The translations under genes were made by a program, and so were the position numbers. Source: Prunella strophiata (Eukaryota; Chordata; Aves; Passeriformes; Prunellidae). From it: 64,000 nucleotides of DNA. This document shows positions 25,795 to 37,408 of the stretch, one piece after another (the first letter of the stretch is position 1; each line of letters starts with the position of its first letter). The notes beneath the pieces are model-generated. The model was given only the letters and a program-made list of their open reading frames with translations, was not told the origin of the DNA and made no database searches. Location: positions 27,845,001 to 27,909,000 of the forward strand of contig JAZBQD010000027.1 in assembly GCA_036583965.1 (NCBI GenBank). Reading direction: 5' to 3'.

Positions 25795-27895
25795 GGGTCA
25801 TCTGGAGCTCCTGAGAGACCCCCAACACAGGGTCAGGTGTGTAGGCAGCCCTTTTCTGAGCTGACCTTCTGACCCTGCCAGAGACTCCTGGACTGCTGCT
25901 TTCCCCTTGGTGCCCTGGCATCACTCAGATGAATGGTAGGAGCAAGAGCAGGCTTTAAACCTCCCTGGGTTCTGTTGGTTGAAAGGTTTATTTTCTCTCT
26001 CTAGCTCTCTGTGGTGTTTTGGTGGTGTAATGTCAGGAGCAGAGTGGCTGCTGTGGTGCTGTGCTGGGATGGGTGGAGTTCCTGAGCCCCCAGGGAGGAT
26101 AAGTTCTGTTGAAAATCCACATTTACATTTGTGTGAAGATGCTCAACAAAACCCCTTTAAGTGTTGTGTCTTCCTGCCTCGATCCCCTTTAAAATTCAGA
26201 ATAGTTATTACTTGTTGCTTTTCTGTGAGCAGGCTCTGTTGGTTTGAAGCTTGGTCCACTGAAGCTTGTTTGGATTGGAAGAAGCTCTGGTGGATTTTGT
26301 TCCTTCTGCCTGTGTGCCTGGGAGCCCCTCCTCACCCTTCCTGGAGCAGCAGTGGGTGCTCTCTTACAGAAGAGGTGATTTGGTGGTTGTTATGTATTTC
26401 CTGTAGAATGGGAGAGTGGCTACTGAGAAAACAATTTAAAGCAGAAATCCAAAGAATGCTGGGCAATTCAGATATAATTTTTCTTCCTCACATTTCATTG
26501 CAAGGCAAGAGTAAGTGCTAAGAAAGCAAAGGAGCTGTCAGTGACAGCATGTGCTGCCCACCCTGTGCTACATGGCAGGAACAAAGAATATTTTTCCTGC
26601 CTTTTTTAATGATTCACTTTACAGGAGGAGAGGGTAGGCTGCCATGTCATTTTCCTTCTGAAATGCTGTAGGCAAATGGTTTTCAGTTTGTTTCCTGACA
26701 TTTTTCACATAAAACATGGTGTGCTGTAGGAGTTATTAAAACCTCTCGGAAACAGTAGATCCAGGTACTCATTTGCAAAAATGAGGCAGAACAGATTCCA
26801 CCCTTGTCATCTGTGTAAATTCAGGAAGAATTACAGAGGTCAAATGGCTTCAAAGCTGCTTTTAGACAGTGTCTGCTTGTAGCCAAGTTCCTGATCCTTC
26901 TTAAGAAAGGGAAATGTTGGAAATCTCTGCCCTGCTGTGCACTGTGCAAGCAAGAGCAGTCAAATTGTGTGAGATAATGTATATTGGGAGTTTCTAAGGC
27001 AGACTGAAGTAGATTTTAGAAGGGAAGGCTGAAAAAATGTTTAATATAAATGACTTGCCTTTGAATACTTTGTGTAGTCTCCTCTTGGGGCAGGCAGTGG
27101 ACTCGTTGTCTAGGGTGAGGAATTCTCTCCTGACTTCCCTGTTCAGTCCCTGTGGTGCTGCTGCTGGAGGTTTTACTCACCCTTCCAGATCCTGGCTGGA
27201 AAAAGGACAGGCACTATGCAGTAGGTGGAGGTCAGAGTGGAAGTTCAGGCTTGACAGGAGAAAGGAGAGTTAATTGAGGGAGAGTGGAGAGGCTAGAAAT
27301 GTGTAAATGACTCTTGCTCATGCTGTAGGAAGAAAGAAACCTCTGCAGGAGCTAAACTGCTCTAAATCTCAAAAGGTGAATATGATCAAAACAATTCTCC
27401 TTCCCTGCAACTGGCTCTGGCATCAGATGGTTTCTGCTCCTCTGATGCCTGCTGTTCCCAGCTGGTTCAGTTCCACCTGCTCTGGGACAGGCACTTTGCA
27501 CCTCCAGTCCCTCAGATCCTGCTGCTGCTTCTCTGTCAAAGCAGGGTGGAGTGTCCCATGCCAGGAGGAGGCAGGGCCATGGCATTAAGGAGCTGTGAGG
27601 AAGGCAGGGAGGCACAGGTTGTGTGCCTGTGTTTGTGTGTCACTGAAGGGAACTCCTGACATGCTCACTGCCAGACTGGTTACAGGGGGCTGCATGAGGG
27701 GCACTGGGAAATTGCTTGGCCCACTGAGCTCAAATTGGTGTCTGGCTGTTAGTGGTGTCCCCCTGGGTCACCTGGTGGTCCAGTGCCCTTCACCAAGAGC
27801 TGGGGGCTCAGGTGGGCAGAGGGCTGCCCAGGAGTCAGCAGTGTGCCCAGGCAGCAAAGGCTGACTGCACCCTGAGCACTGGCAGCTGGAATGCT

Positions 27896-28430
27896 TGGAG
27901 GGCAAGGCAGGAATCCTGCCCCTCTGCCCATCCCTGAGAGGGCAAGGGCAGGAATCCTGCCCCTGCCATCCCTGAGAGGGCAAGGCAGGAATCCTGCCCT
28001 CTGCCCATCCCTGAGAGGGCAAGGCAGGAATCCTGCCCTCTGCCCATCCCTGAGAGGGCAAGGCAGGAATCCTGCCCCTCTGCCCATCCCTGAGAGGGCA
28101 AGGAAGGAATCCTGCCCCTCTGCCCATCCCTGAGAGGCAAGGGAAGGAATCCTGCCCTCTGCCCATCCTGAGAGGAAGCATGATCCTGCCCCCCTGAGAG
28201 GGCAGGCAGGAATCCTGCCCCTCTGCCCATCCCTGAGAGGCAGGAGGAATCCTGCCCTCTCTGCCCATCCCTAGGGCAAGGGAGGAATCCTGCCCTCTTG
28301 CCCATCACTGAGAGGGCAGGCAGGAATCCTGCCCCTCTGCCCATCCCCGAGAGGGCAAGGCAGGAATCCTGCCCCTCTGCCCATCCCTGGGAGGGCAAGG
28401 CAGGAATCCTGCCCCTCTGCCCATCCCTGC
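27896..28430. repeat. minisatellite, about 14 units of about 40 bp, with hairpin core
   Basis: The unit is close to GAGAGGGCAAGGCAGGAATC followed by CTGCCCCTCTGCCCATCCCT. About 14 copies are present, 5' and 3' units being regular and the middle (28130-28320) carrying small indels. Each unit centres on GGCAGGA-A-TCCTGCC, a 7-bp inverted repeat with a one-base spacer, so the array holds a hairpin-forming palindrome about every 40 bases. Long open frames on both strands here (up to 187 codons on the minus strand) are a by-product of the repeat having few stops and are not genes. Confidence 0.95.
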
Positions 28431-28675
28431 CTCCTGGGTGCTCAGTGTCCCTGTCCTAGCACAAGGACCAGGAGCAAATCCAGTAGGACCACTGAGGTGG
28501 TCAGAGCTGGAGCATGGACCAAGCCCTTCTCAGAGGTGCACTGGGTCAGGAAAAGAGGCAGCAGGCACAAGTTGGAACATGAGAAATTCTGGCTGGGTAA
28601 AACAGGAAAAAATTGCCATGAATTGATCAAACTCTGGAAGCAGATCCTGGAGAATCATATCTGTGGTGCTGGTGT

Positions 28676-28765
28676 TCAGGACTTGCTGGGCAGAGCCCTG
28701 AGCACCTTGCTTTGAGCAGGAGATTGGATTAGAGACCTCCAGAGGTTCCTTCCCACCTGTGTGGC
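28676..28765 (+). mobile_element. CR1 LINE 3'-end fragment
   Basis: The stretch resembles the avian CR1 3' region in sense orientation, with a TTTGAGCAGGAGATTGGATT block followed by a GAGGTTCCTTCCCACCTGTG block. Only about 90 bases are recognisable, starting just after the minisatellite. It is a 5'-truncated, inactive remnant. Confidence 0.7.
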
Positions 28766-28899
28766 TCAGCAGTGTTAGCATGGAACCAGCTCCTTCAGCT
28801 CACAGGCACTAGCTTATCATCAGCCATGAATCATTTACTTGTTGAACTTTTTACCCAATTTCACTTTCCCAGTGCCCCTTCTTGGGAAGGATGCTCTGG

Positions 28900-28917
28900 T
28901 TTTTTTTTTTTTTTTTT
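28900..28917. repeat. poly(T) run, 18 bases
   Basis: Uninterrupted T homopolymer. No associated retroposon body was recognised. Confidence 0.95.
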
Positions 28918-31900
28918 ATTACTCCAGACAGGTTTAGTGCTAAAATATTTCTTTAGATATTTTTTTAAGCAAGGTGGCCTCTGGCTGCAGTTAGTGTCCA
29001 GTTGGAGGGAACTGGCAGCATTATATAGCAACACTAAAGCAAATCATTCTACCTCATAGCATTATTACCTTGATCTGAAAATTTCCCCAGGCTGCAATTT
29101 GTCACTAATATTGCTTTCAGCTAAACTTATCCATACAAAAAAAAAAAAGACTTAATAGAGCTGCAGTTCTGTAGTTGCCATCACCATTTTTTGGGGCATG
29201 AGTTATTGCTTAGTACATTTTACTGACCAAGCTTATAGAGTTCTTGGACCTTGAAAAATGATGCAATGGTTTATCACAGACTCCATAAATTGTTGGACTG
29301 TGTAGCAGCAATATGTTAGACTCCTCCACCACAAGAAAGGAAGGAGCACATGAAACACAGGATATACATACTGCACTGGTTGTGATTGCCAGCAGCAGAA
29401 CTGATGGAATGATGCTGAGCTTCACTGCTGCTTTTGTGCTTTTGCTTGTTTTATGCCATACTTAACAGAATTTGAATGCTGTGACAGTGACAATGACAGT
29501 GATATACTATAATGTAATTCCACCTGAGACAATGCAGCTGGAATTAATCAGCTGGAGAGACAAGGCTGAGGTATTTTGTCATCAGTTGGCATTGGACTTT
29601 TTTTTTTTTCCTTTTCCTGGTGGAAGTGCTAGCAAACCCAGTGGGGGGAGCAAGCTGTCCAGCTCAGGGCATGCTTTGGGTCAGCACAGGGAGGACAGGC
29701 AGGCACTGTGGTCCCACAGTGCTGCAGCAAAGGTTGCAGCAAGCATCATACCTGATGCCTGTAAGCTGAAGATGGAATTGCCACTGACCAGCTGAAGCTG
29801 GTGTGGTGAGAGGAGTGTCTTGTGTCCACATCCCAATCCCTGGTCATGCTGTGCTGCCCCTTAACTTTCTGGCAGAGGAGACTCAGAGTGAGAGTGCCTT
29901 ACTTGCTGATAGCTTTTGGTGATGGAGTCAGAAAGGATCTTGCTGGTGCAGCCTGGTGGATCTTATCTAGGGTATTGAACCCTGAAGGAGCAAATTAAAT
30001 ATCAGGGGAAAAAAGAGTTTGGGTGAGGAGCTTTAAAACTCCTGACTCATCTCTTGAATTAGCCTTGAAGCTAACAGTAGCCACTAGAAAGTGCAGAGCT
30101 GCTTGAGGAGTCTACACCATTGTTGTTTTCATGGCAAAGAGAAATGAGTTATCAGCTTCTGACAGAAAAGAAGCTTCCCACTCTTCTTTTGTGCCAAAGT
30201 GCAGCTGTTGATAAGGCTCATCCTGAAGTGTCCCAGAACTATGATGATTTTGGGATCCCTAACTGGGGCCTTGTGTTGTCCTGCATCCACCTCTGAATCA
30301 AAAATACACTTAACCCATCCAGAAAGTCAAGCAGCACAGGAGCAGTGTGCTCTCCTGCCTCACTGCTCATTAAAGAAACAGACCACAGTGAAATTCATGT
30401 ATTGCAAAGGCTTTGGCCACAGCTGAACTGTTGCTGGAAAGCTGAACTGAACTGTCCTGCTTTTCTGGATGTGAGAATGCTGCTCAGATTGTGAGGAGAC
30501 TGGTAGAGCTGTTTTTATAGCCTTGTAAAATTAAGCTTTCTGTGCAATTGGCCCATAATGTTAACTCGGCTCTACTGGCAGGTGTTTTTGTTTTTTTTTT
30601 AAATAGCCAAGGAAATAGAGTTATAAAATCAGCTGTTACTCATGTTTTGCAAGAGATCTTGGATTTGTGGTTCTTTTTAAAGTTTGTTGCTTAATTTAAA
30701 GGAGTATGAAAGAGACTAGCAAGAGAAATTAATTGACATGAGGAACTGTAGCAGACTTTAAATTAGTAGTTTCTCTAGTCAGTAACACATTTTAAAATGT
30801 GTGAAAATACCTGCATGCACAAATAGCTTGTCAAAGAGCTAGGCTGGGAGAAACTGTACTCGTATCAAATGGCAATCTTAGACTGATCCACATATTGAAT
30901 ACATTTTTAAATTAATTGTCTGTGGCCTGTTAAAAATAGTGGGAAATGGGCAAGTATATAGGGGGGAGGAAAGGAAAAAATAAGTATGGATAATGCTTTG
31001 TTCTGTGTACAGAAACAGTCTGAATAAAAGCAGAAGAATAATGGTCTTTTTCTGACATCAGCTGCATGGGGGTTTTGGTTGGCAGTACAATAATAACAGC
31101 TGTCAGGCAGTACTGTGATACAATTTGATGCTTTTCTTTGAAATCCTCTAGCTGAGATTTCTCTAAAGTAAATTGTGATTTTTGGTATCTACTGGATGTG
31201 CTTTAACTGAGCTAAAGGTACTTGGTACTGCCTGAAAATTTGGTTCTTCAGGGATGCCAGGTTAGGCACCCAAAATCATTGGTGCCTTTAGGGAAGAAAA
31301 TATGTACCTTTTTCATTCCTACATTATTGATCTTGGCTGTTGAAGTCTAAAACTTCAGGCTTCTTTTTCCTGGTATTTTTTTCCACATTTTAATATGTTT
31401 CCATGGGGAAAATGCCAAGGGGTCCCTTCATTGACCCGTTCCTCTGCAAATGAATGTCATCAATACATCCCAGTTCACTGCCTATCAATGTGAAAGCTGT
31501 AATAGAATTTTTATCTGCCAAATGCCTCATTCTGTTTGTTTTAAATATCATTTTCTCTCAGTTGCATTCTAACCAGCTGTTTCCCGAATCCCTCTACAAA
31601 TAGCAGTTACATTTTATAATGATGGTTTTTGTCATTTAAGTTTTTAACTAGTGGTTTGATTTCCTCCTCTCTGAGATAGCTCACTTGGAGTTTGAGCTGT
31701 GGTGGCATAAAGCTGGTGTTGGTGGGTGGAAAGGTCACATATTTTGGTTTAGGTGTTGGAATTTTGCACATATCCAGGCACCTGGAATTATACTCTGGCA
31801 CCCAAAACTGCTGTGTTTTGTATTTTATGTATTGTGTCTTCTGCAAAAGATTGAAGTCCTTAAAGCACAACTCCCCCTCACCCCCCCCAGCATTACAATT

Positions 31901-33401
31901 CCAAAAGAGAGGATGCTCAGCAGACACAGAAATATGATTTTCTGGAGCCAGAGGTCTTTTCCTGTCCCTGCTGAGGTGTTGGTCAGGGTCCCTATGGGAT
32001 CTGTAGCTGGTGCTGGCAGAAATTCTCATCCTCTTCTGTCCTCCAAGAGCCTTTCAGATGCACTGCCTCGTGATGGTTGGGCTGCAGTGCTCCTCCTGCT
32101 CTGTCTTGGCTTTCAGTGGTATTTCACAGGCAGAGAAATTAGAGAAGGTCTTTATTTACCTTGTGCCTAGAGGCTGCTCATTGTTCTGTAGGTTTGTGCT
32201 CTTCAGCTGCTTGTATTTCACACTACTCTGGTGTGACTTTCTAGTTTTCAGGCATATTTATTTTTGTTTTAGCCTTCAAGGGATATGTGGCAGTGTCTTA
32301 AACCAGCTTTGCTTCTGGAAAAATCACAATGTGGAGCTGAAACATGGAGCACTGTGTCCACCTACAGTGTTGTTTGTTTGTCCCAGCCTGAGGATGGTTG
32401 TGATAGCTGAGATTTTCTCAGTTTCTTTTGGTGAAGGGGGGGGTCTCAAAACTTACCCATGCCAAAGTTCAGTTTGGGTTGTGTGGGCCATTTTAAACCA
32501 GATTGAAACCTGAAAACCTGCCTGTTGAGAGGCTGTCATTTGTCAAGGTTTGCAGGTTTTTTCAGTTAAGGGAGTTTTGTATTTGTAGAGGAGAAATGTG
32601 TTGAATTCTTTTTGTTTCATCTGATGCTTGGTTGGGTCTCTAAAGCTTTAATCCCAGTCATGGTTTATTTTTGGTACCATTTCATGAATGTTTACCCCTT
32701 TTCTTTGCATTTTTTTGGAATGGACTCCACTTAGCTTCTTTCTTGTGCTTGTGAGATATTCAGAACTAGAATTCAGATTACCCAAATGCATACTGAATAA
32801 AGCCATTCCCTATTAAACAGTTATTGAATAGTCTAGATAGTTTCCCCATATAAGCTTTCCTGCTTAGCCAACCCTGTTTCAATCCTTGAGTAATTCTCCA
32901 GAGATGTTGGCATTTGGGTGAGGTTTGCAGGGCTCAGGAGTCCAGTGCAAGTTTTCTGTCTACAGACATACATGAACAGTGATGAATTAGCAGTGTTTTG
33001 TCTCTGAGCCAAGAAATGGAATTTATTGCTGAAAGACCATTTTTTTTTTGTCTGTCTAACAATAAAATTATTTTCTGAACATTTAGGTGGAGCAATCTTT
33101 GATTAAAAATAGTTTTGCCAGTGCTATGGATGTTGAATTATGAGCTGTGGGCATAAGAGATTAAATACTTGTTGTGGGGAGCTCTCTGGAACTGAGCCTG
33201 TGAAAAGGGTGCATTATGCTGCAAATTTATTAAATATTGATTTCTGTACCAGTCTACAGGCACTAATGATTTTTCTAATATGGTGGTAAATAATACAAAA
33301 GAGATTAATATCTACAGAAAAAGTAATTGCAAATATGTTTAAACAACATGCAAATTACACTTGGGGATGCTGAGGAAGATTCAAATTTGGCCTCTTGTTG
33401 A

Positions 33402-33540
33402 GTATCACAGGATGGGCAGGGTTGGAAAGGACCACTGGAGGCCACCTAGTCCTCAAGGAGGGAGCACATTACTCAGGGATGTGTCCAGATGGCTTTTGAA
33501 TATTTTCAGGGAAGTGTCCAAAACCACCTTGGTCATGTTG
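33402..33540 (-). mobile_element. CR1 LINE 3'-end fragment
   Basis: On the + strand it reads ATCACAGGATGGGCAGGGTT, then GGAAAGGACCACTGGAGG and a GTGTCCAGATGGCTTTTGAA block. This is the reverse complement of an avian CR1 3' end. It is a truncated remnant about 115 bases before the LTR at 33656. Confidence 0.8.
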
Positions 33541-33655
33541 TCACCTCAGACTTCTGCTCCTGGAGCTCCCACTGTTTCCTGAGCTCTGTGATCTGCACTG
33601 GGGGCTGGATGTTTTTTGGCTTTGGAGGTCACAGCCATGGGCTGGAGGAAGCAAG

Positions 33656-34282
33656 TGTGAAAAACGCCAATCACTTGGTTTTTTTTAAATTTTTAAAAGT
33701 TTAATAGCAATAAGATGGTTATAAAAATAGTAATATAATTAGAGTAAATGAAATTGGAACAGTTTAGATAGGACAATACGAGACAATAAAAACAAAGAGT
33801 TAGGAACCAGTTCGGGTGCCCTCCTGGGCCAATCAAGCCCTGAAAGCACACTCGTTAACAGAGGATTAACCCTTAAAAGCAATAACCTGTTGCATATTCA
33901 TATACCCCATGCATGATGCATAAATTCCACCTAAAACAAAGGATTTCATCTGGTTTTTGTCATTTTCCCACTCCCAGTCTCTCAGCATCCCACAGTCTCA
34001 GCAATGCAGGGAGAATTTGGTTCCTTCTGATAAGAGTCATAAATTCTCTCTTCCCTGGAAGATCTGGGTGCCCTGTGGCTGCTATCTCTGTGTGAATACC
34101 CCATTCCTCCTGTAAAAAAAAAATCTTACATCCATAGTCTCTAATTACAAAAAACCCCACAATTTAACTATAACACTATATTTACTATATTATTAAAACA
34201 TCAGTATAGCACTACAAAATTAATACAACATGATACATACAATATTTGCGAAAAGCCAATCATGTAATATGCATTTTTCACA
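33656..34282 (-). mobile_element. solo LTR of an endogenous retrovirus, second type
   Basis: This AT-rich 627-base block starts TGTGAAAAACGCC and ends ATTTTTCACA, with matching inverted termini TGTGAAAAA/TTTTTCACA. It is flanked by the 4-base duplication CAAG at 33652-33655 and 34283-34286. An ATTAAA signal near the left end, when read on the minus strand, and a TATA-like TATATGAA further in suggest the minus strand is sense. No internal viral genes adjoin it, so it is a solo LTR. It resembles a common songbird LTR family from memory. The 4-base duplication would suit a class I (gammaretrovirus-like) element. Confidence 0.85.
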
Positions 34283-35661
34283 CAAGGCATGCTCTTCACA
34301 GAGTTAGCATCCTTCTGCATCACACTGGGGTTTCCTGGCAGCCTGCTCTGAGCCAGCTCAGCTAGGCACAGTTCACCCTCTGTAGCAAAGCTGTTGCTTG
34401 CACCAGGGGTGGTTTCTTTACCACAGCTTAAAGAAGTTGTTCCTGCAAAGCTTTTGCTCTCAGCATTCATTATGGAATTGCCTCTCCACAGAGATTAGCA
34501 ATTTGAATTTGTCGTTACTTTTTCAGTCAGTGTAAATATTTCAGAGCAATGACTTCCTCCAGAAGAATGAAGGAAATGGATTTGGTTGTCTTAATTTTGT
34601 GTAGAGGGAAACACAATTTTCAGGCATTATCCTTAAGCATCACTTAGATACCCACGTGAGGCCCTTTTTTGACTTGCTGCTTCACTTTTTTCATGAAACA
34701 AAATTGATGCTCTTCTGCAGACTTCAGTCTTTAAATTTCATTAGGAGGTGTGACATCAGGTCCTTAATTCACTGAAAATGGGCTGGCAGCTTTACTTACA
34801 GCTTGGGAATTTGTTTTATGTTTTGAGAGATTTGTGGAGCATCAGAGGTGGAGCCGCTCGTGGCATGTGTGTGAACTCTTGTTGGTAGTAAATGAACAAG
34901 AAGTGGTGCTGTGTTTGTGGGGGGGATGCAGAGGCACAGTTTGGGCTTTGGTTTCTGAAATACCAGCTCTGTGATATGTGACCTAAGGAAATGTGCACCA
35001 TTGTGGCCTCAAAGTCCCAAAAAGCAGAGTTTGTTAAAGAACACTGAAATGCTCGTGAGAAGCTCATGCAAAGGATGAGGCTGGAGGAAGGAAGCTGCCT
35101 GAGAGAAATGTTCATTCCTAAGTGTTGGCATGTCTGAGTGAAAACCTGTCACCCCTGGGGCATCTTTGTGACCAAATTCAAGGCACACAGACATACAATC
35201 CATTGTCCCTTCCCCACCTTGAACATTTATTTGTTTTTATGATTTTTGCTAAGGTATCTCAAGGATATTTGCGGTACATTATTTTTTTATTGTGTTCTGC
35301 TTTATTCTCCATGCTGCAATAACATCGAAAGCCTTGCAAGGCCTGTAAAAAAAGGATGGCAGAGGATATTGGCATTCAGGAGCAGTGCCTAAAGTCCCTC
35401 AGGGTGGAAACTCAAATGTTGGCTATTGCAGACCTGCCTAAGGCTGCCACAGTGTATTCCAGCTCTGCTGGAAACTGTCCTCCAAGGACAGCTGGAGTCA
35501 TCCCATTACTGATTCATGGCTGAAGCAATCCAGCACAGCACACAGTTGCTGGCCTGCTGTTTCTGAGGGTGTTAATACCTTAGTGAAAGGTGAGGATGCT
35601 GTAAGTGGATGAATGCTTTCACACAAGCTGCTCGAAGTTTTGTATAACTAATGAAGCAGTT

Positions 35662-35682
35662 AAAAAAAAAAAAAAAAAAAAA
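35662..35682. repeat. poly(A) run, 21 bases
   Basis: Uninterrupted A homopolymer followed by an A/C-rich stretch. No processed pseudogene was recognised upstream. Confidence 0.95.
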
Positions 35683-36143
35683 GACAACAACAGCACCCAA
35701 ATACAAAAAAACCTCAAAGGGTTTGAGATTAGGAGACTGCTCAGGAAGCTTTGATTGTTGTTAAGGTCAGTTAACCAGCAGATCCTGTAGAGGTTTGGTG
35801 AAGTTTCAGAGCCATATCCTTTCAGTTGTGCTGTGAAAGCAAGTGGCATATGGTGCTTCTAACATTCTGGTGAGAATAAAGATGATGACTGTGTTTTTAT
35901 TAAGATCCCTCTTTTTTTGAAGGCTCAGAATGAACAACTCCCCATCCCAACCTTCAGCCCTCTTTAGCTGTAATAAGATGTATTCATACTGCAATCACCC
36001 GCAGCTCGTGACCACATTACAGAGCTACTTTAAAGTCAAGTAACTTTGCTGTTGCCTGAATATTTAATCAACTTTTTGGCTGGGTTTTCTTGCAAGCCTC
36101 AGATTCCATAATGTAAGCCATTTGTGCTATAGATGTACCTATG

Positions 36144-36162
36144 AAAAAAAAAAAAAAAAAAA
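36144..36162. repeat. poly(A) run, 19 bases
   Basis: Uninterrupted A homopolymer followed by a purine-rich GGAGAAAAGAAAAAAGGG stretch. No retroposed gene body was recognised. Confidence 0.95.
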
Positions 36163-37321
36163 GGAGAAAAGAAAAAAGGGACAGAAACCATTCTTCCACC
36201 TTTTATATTCCAGCTGAGCTTGAAACTAGCAGAATCATTAAGCCTAATGCCAAGTGTCTGGTGTGTGAGCAAATGTGTAATAATTGTATTTTGGATCCAG
36301 CAGTGTTTTAGAGCAAACTGTGTATAATTTCCAGCAGTTACTCTTGCAAAGTGGTTTCCTTTCTTTGGTTCCTTTATCTTCAAGTAATATCTGCATAATA
36401 AAATTGCAAAGTCAACTCATGCTTTGCATTTACTTAAATTATGTTATGTACTAAGTAACTAAAGCAAACAAAGCTAGCAGAAGATAGTTGTCTGTATAAA
36501 ATGGATTTATCTGGTACTGGTCTGGTCCTTATCATTCTCCTCAAGGCCCTACACTCTTTGTGGTCATCTTAAGAATTTGCCTTTGGTGTCAGATTGGTGT
36601 TAAAATTGTTCATTTCAAAGGTATGGTCAGAACTAAATCGTTAAAGCTGGTGAGCTCTGATTTATAGCAAATTTGTTCACCTTATCATTCTTTAGAGGGG
36701 CTTTTTTTTTTTACTGATACATAAATATTTAGTCTTGGAATGTCTCTTTCACCATATATGTGTGTGCATACATGTGTATCATGCATATATTTGTGAAAAA
36801 ATTATAATTTGTATAATGCAGCATCTCTCCTTTGATTGCTCTCAGGCAAAGGGAGGGATTCCTCATGCAGCAGATCATACAGTTTATGAAATAGATAACA
36901 TTTTAGAGGGAGTTCTTCCATGCTGTTTCAGAGTGAAGGGATGGACAGGGAAAAATGCTTTTGGAGAAACAGCTTATTTTGGTGGTCAAGAAGCATAGAG
37001 GATTTGAAGCTGGTCATTCAGTAAGCAGGTATATTAGAACTGTGTCTCTTTGTTCCCTCAAAACAATAGGAAACTCATATTTATGTGTGGAAAAGCTGAT
37101 GAAGTTGGTACATTTGGGGTGAGGGATCAATCAGTGCTACTGGGAGAAGTGTTTTACTTCACATTTCCCCATTTGTTTTTAAAATGTTCATGTAAAGCCA
37201 CCCAGTGTTGTTCCATGTGCCACTCACACTCTTTTTATACCTCAGACCAAGCACACATTTCATGTAGCTCTCAAGTGGCCAAGGTTACCTGATTTCCTTT
37301 CCTTTGTCTCCTCCCCCTTAG

Positions 37322-37408
37322 CTGCTGCAGCTCCTGGAATCTGAGACCACACAGCTGGAAGCCTTTCTGGAATGGAAGCAACTGGAACCAGTTTACTGGC
37401 AGTGGATG
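37322..37408 (+). CDS. TEDC1: TEDC1 internal exon: EPVYWQWM segment
   Basis: This 87-base exon (29 codons, phase 0 at both ends) follows a strong polypyrimidine acceptor (TTTGTCTCCTCCCCCTTAG) and ends ATG|GTAACA. The peptide is a leucine-rich helix, LLQLLESETTQLEAFLEW, followed by KQLEPVYWQWM. It corresponds to human TEDC1 LLRALERENARLEAALEW and the tryptophan motif HELVFWQWM. The aromatic W-x-W-M cluster is the most distinctive feature of the family in this window. Joining to 40424 gives WQWM-ETVLDNM, against WQWM-DTVLGAC in human (recalled). Confidence 0.95.

Larger units (their letters stand above)
17238..37321 (+). other. TEDC1: TEDC1 intron, 20.1 kb
   Basis: This long intron joins two exons whose peptides read straight through. 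It carries one solo LTR (25202-25794), the minisatellite at 27896-28430, CR1 pieces (28676-28765 and 33402-33540), a second type of solo LTR (33656-34282) and A/T homopolymer runs. Open frames of 120-180 codons at 21632-22025, 25979-26521 and 31607-32513 occur here, but they lack splice context or family similarity. I treat them as chance, partly repeat-derived. Confidence 0.88.

Noticed and set aside
25979..26521. 180-codon open frame on the + strand
   Set aside because: It is rich in Trp, Cys and Leu in a chance-like way, has no splice context, and resembles no family.
27768..28398. Open frames of 112-187 codons on the minus strand
   Set aside because: They are translations of the minisatellite; the repetitive peptide is a by-product of the repeat unit lacking stops in several frames.
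31607..32513. Several open frames of 140-167 codons on both strands
   Set aside because: There is no domain similarity and the frames overlap on opposite strands. No exon structure consistent with TEDC1 is present.
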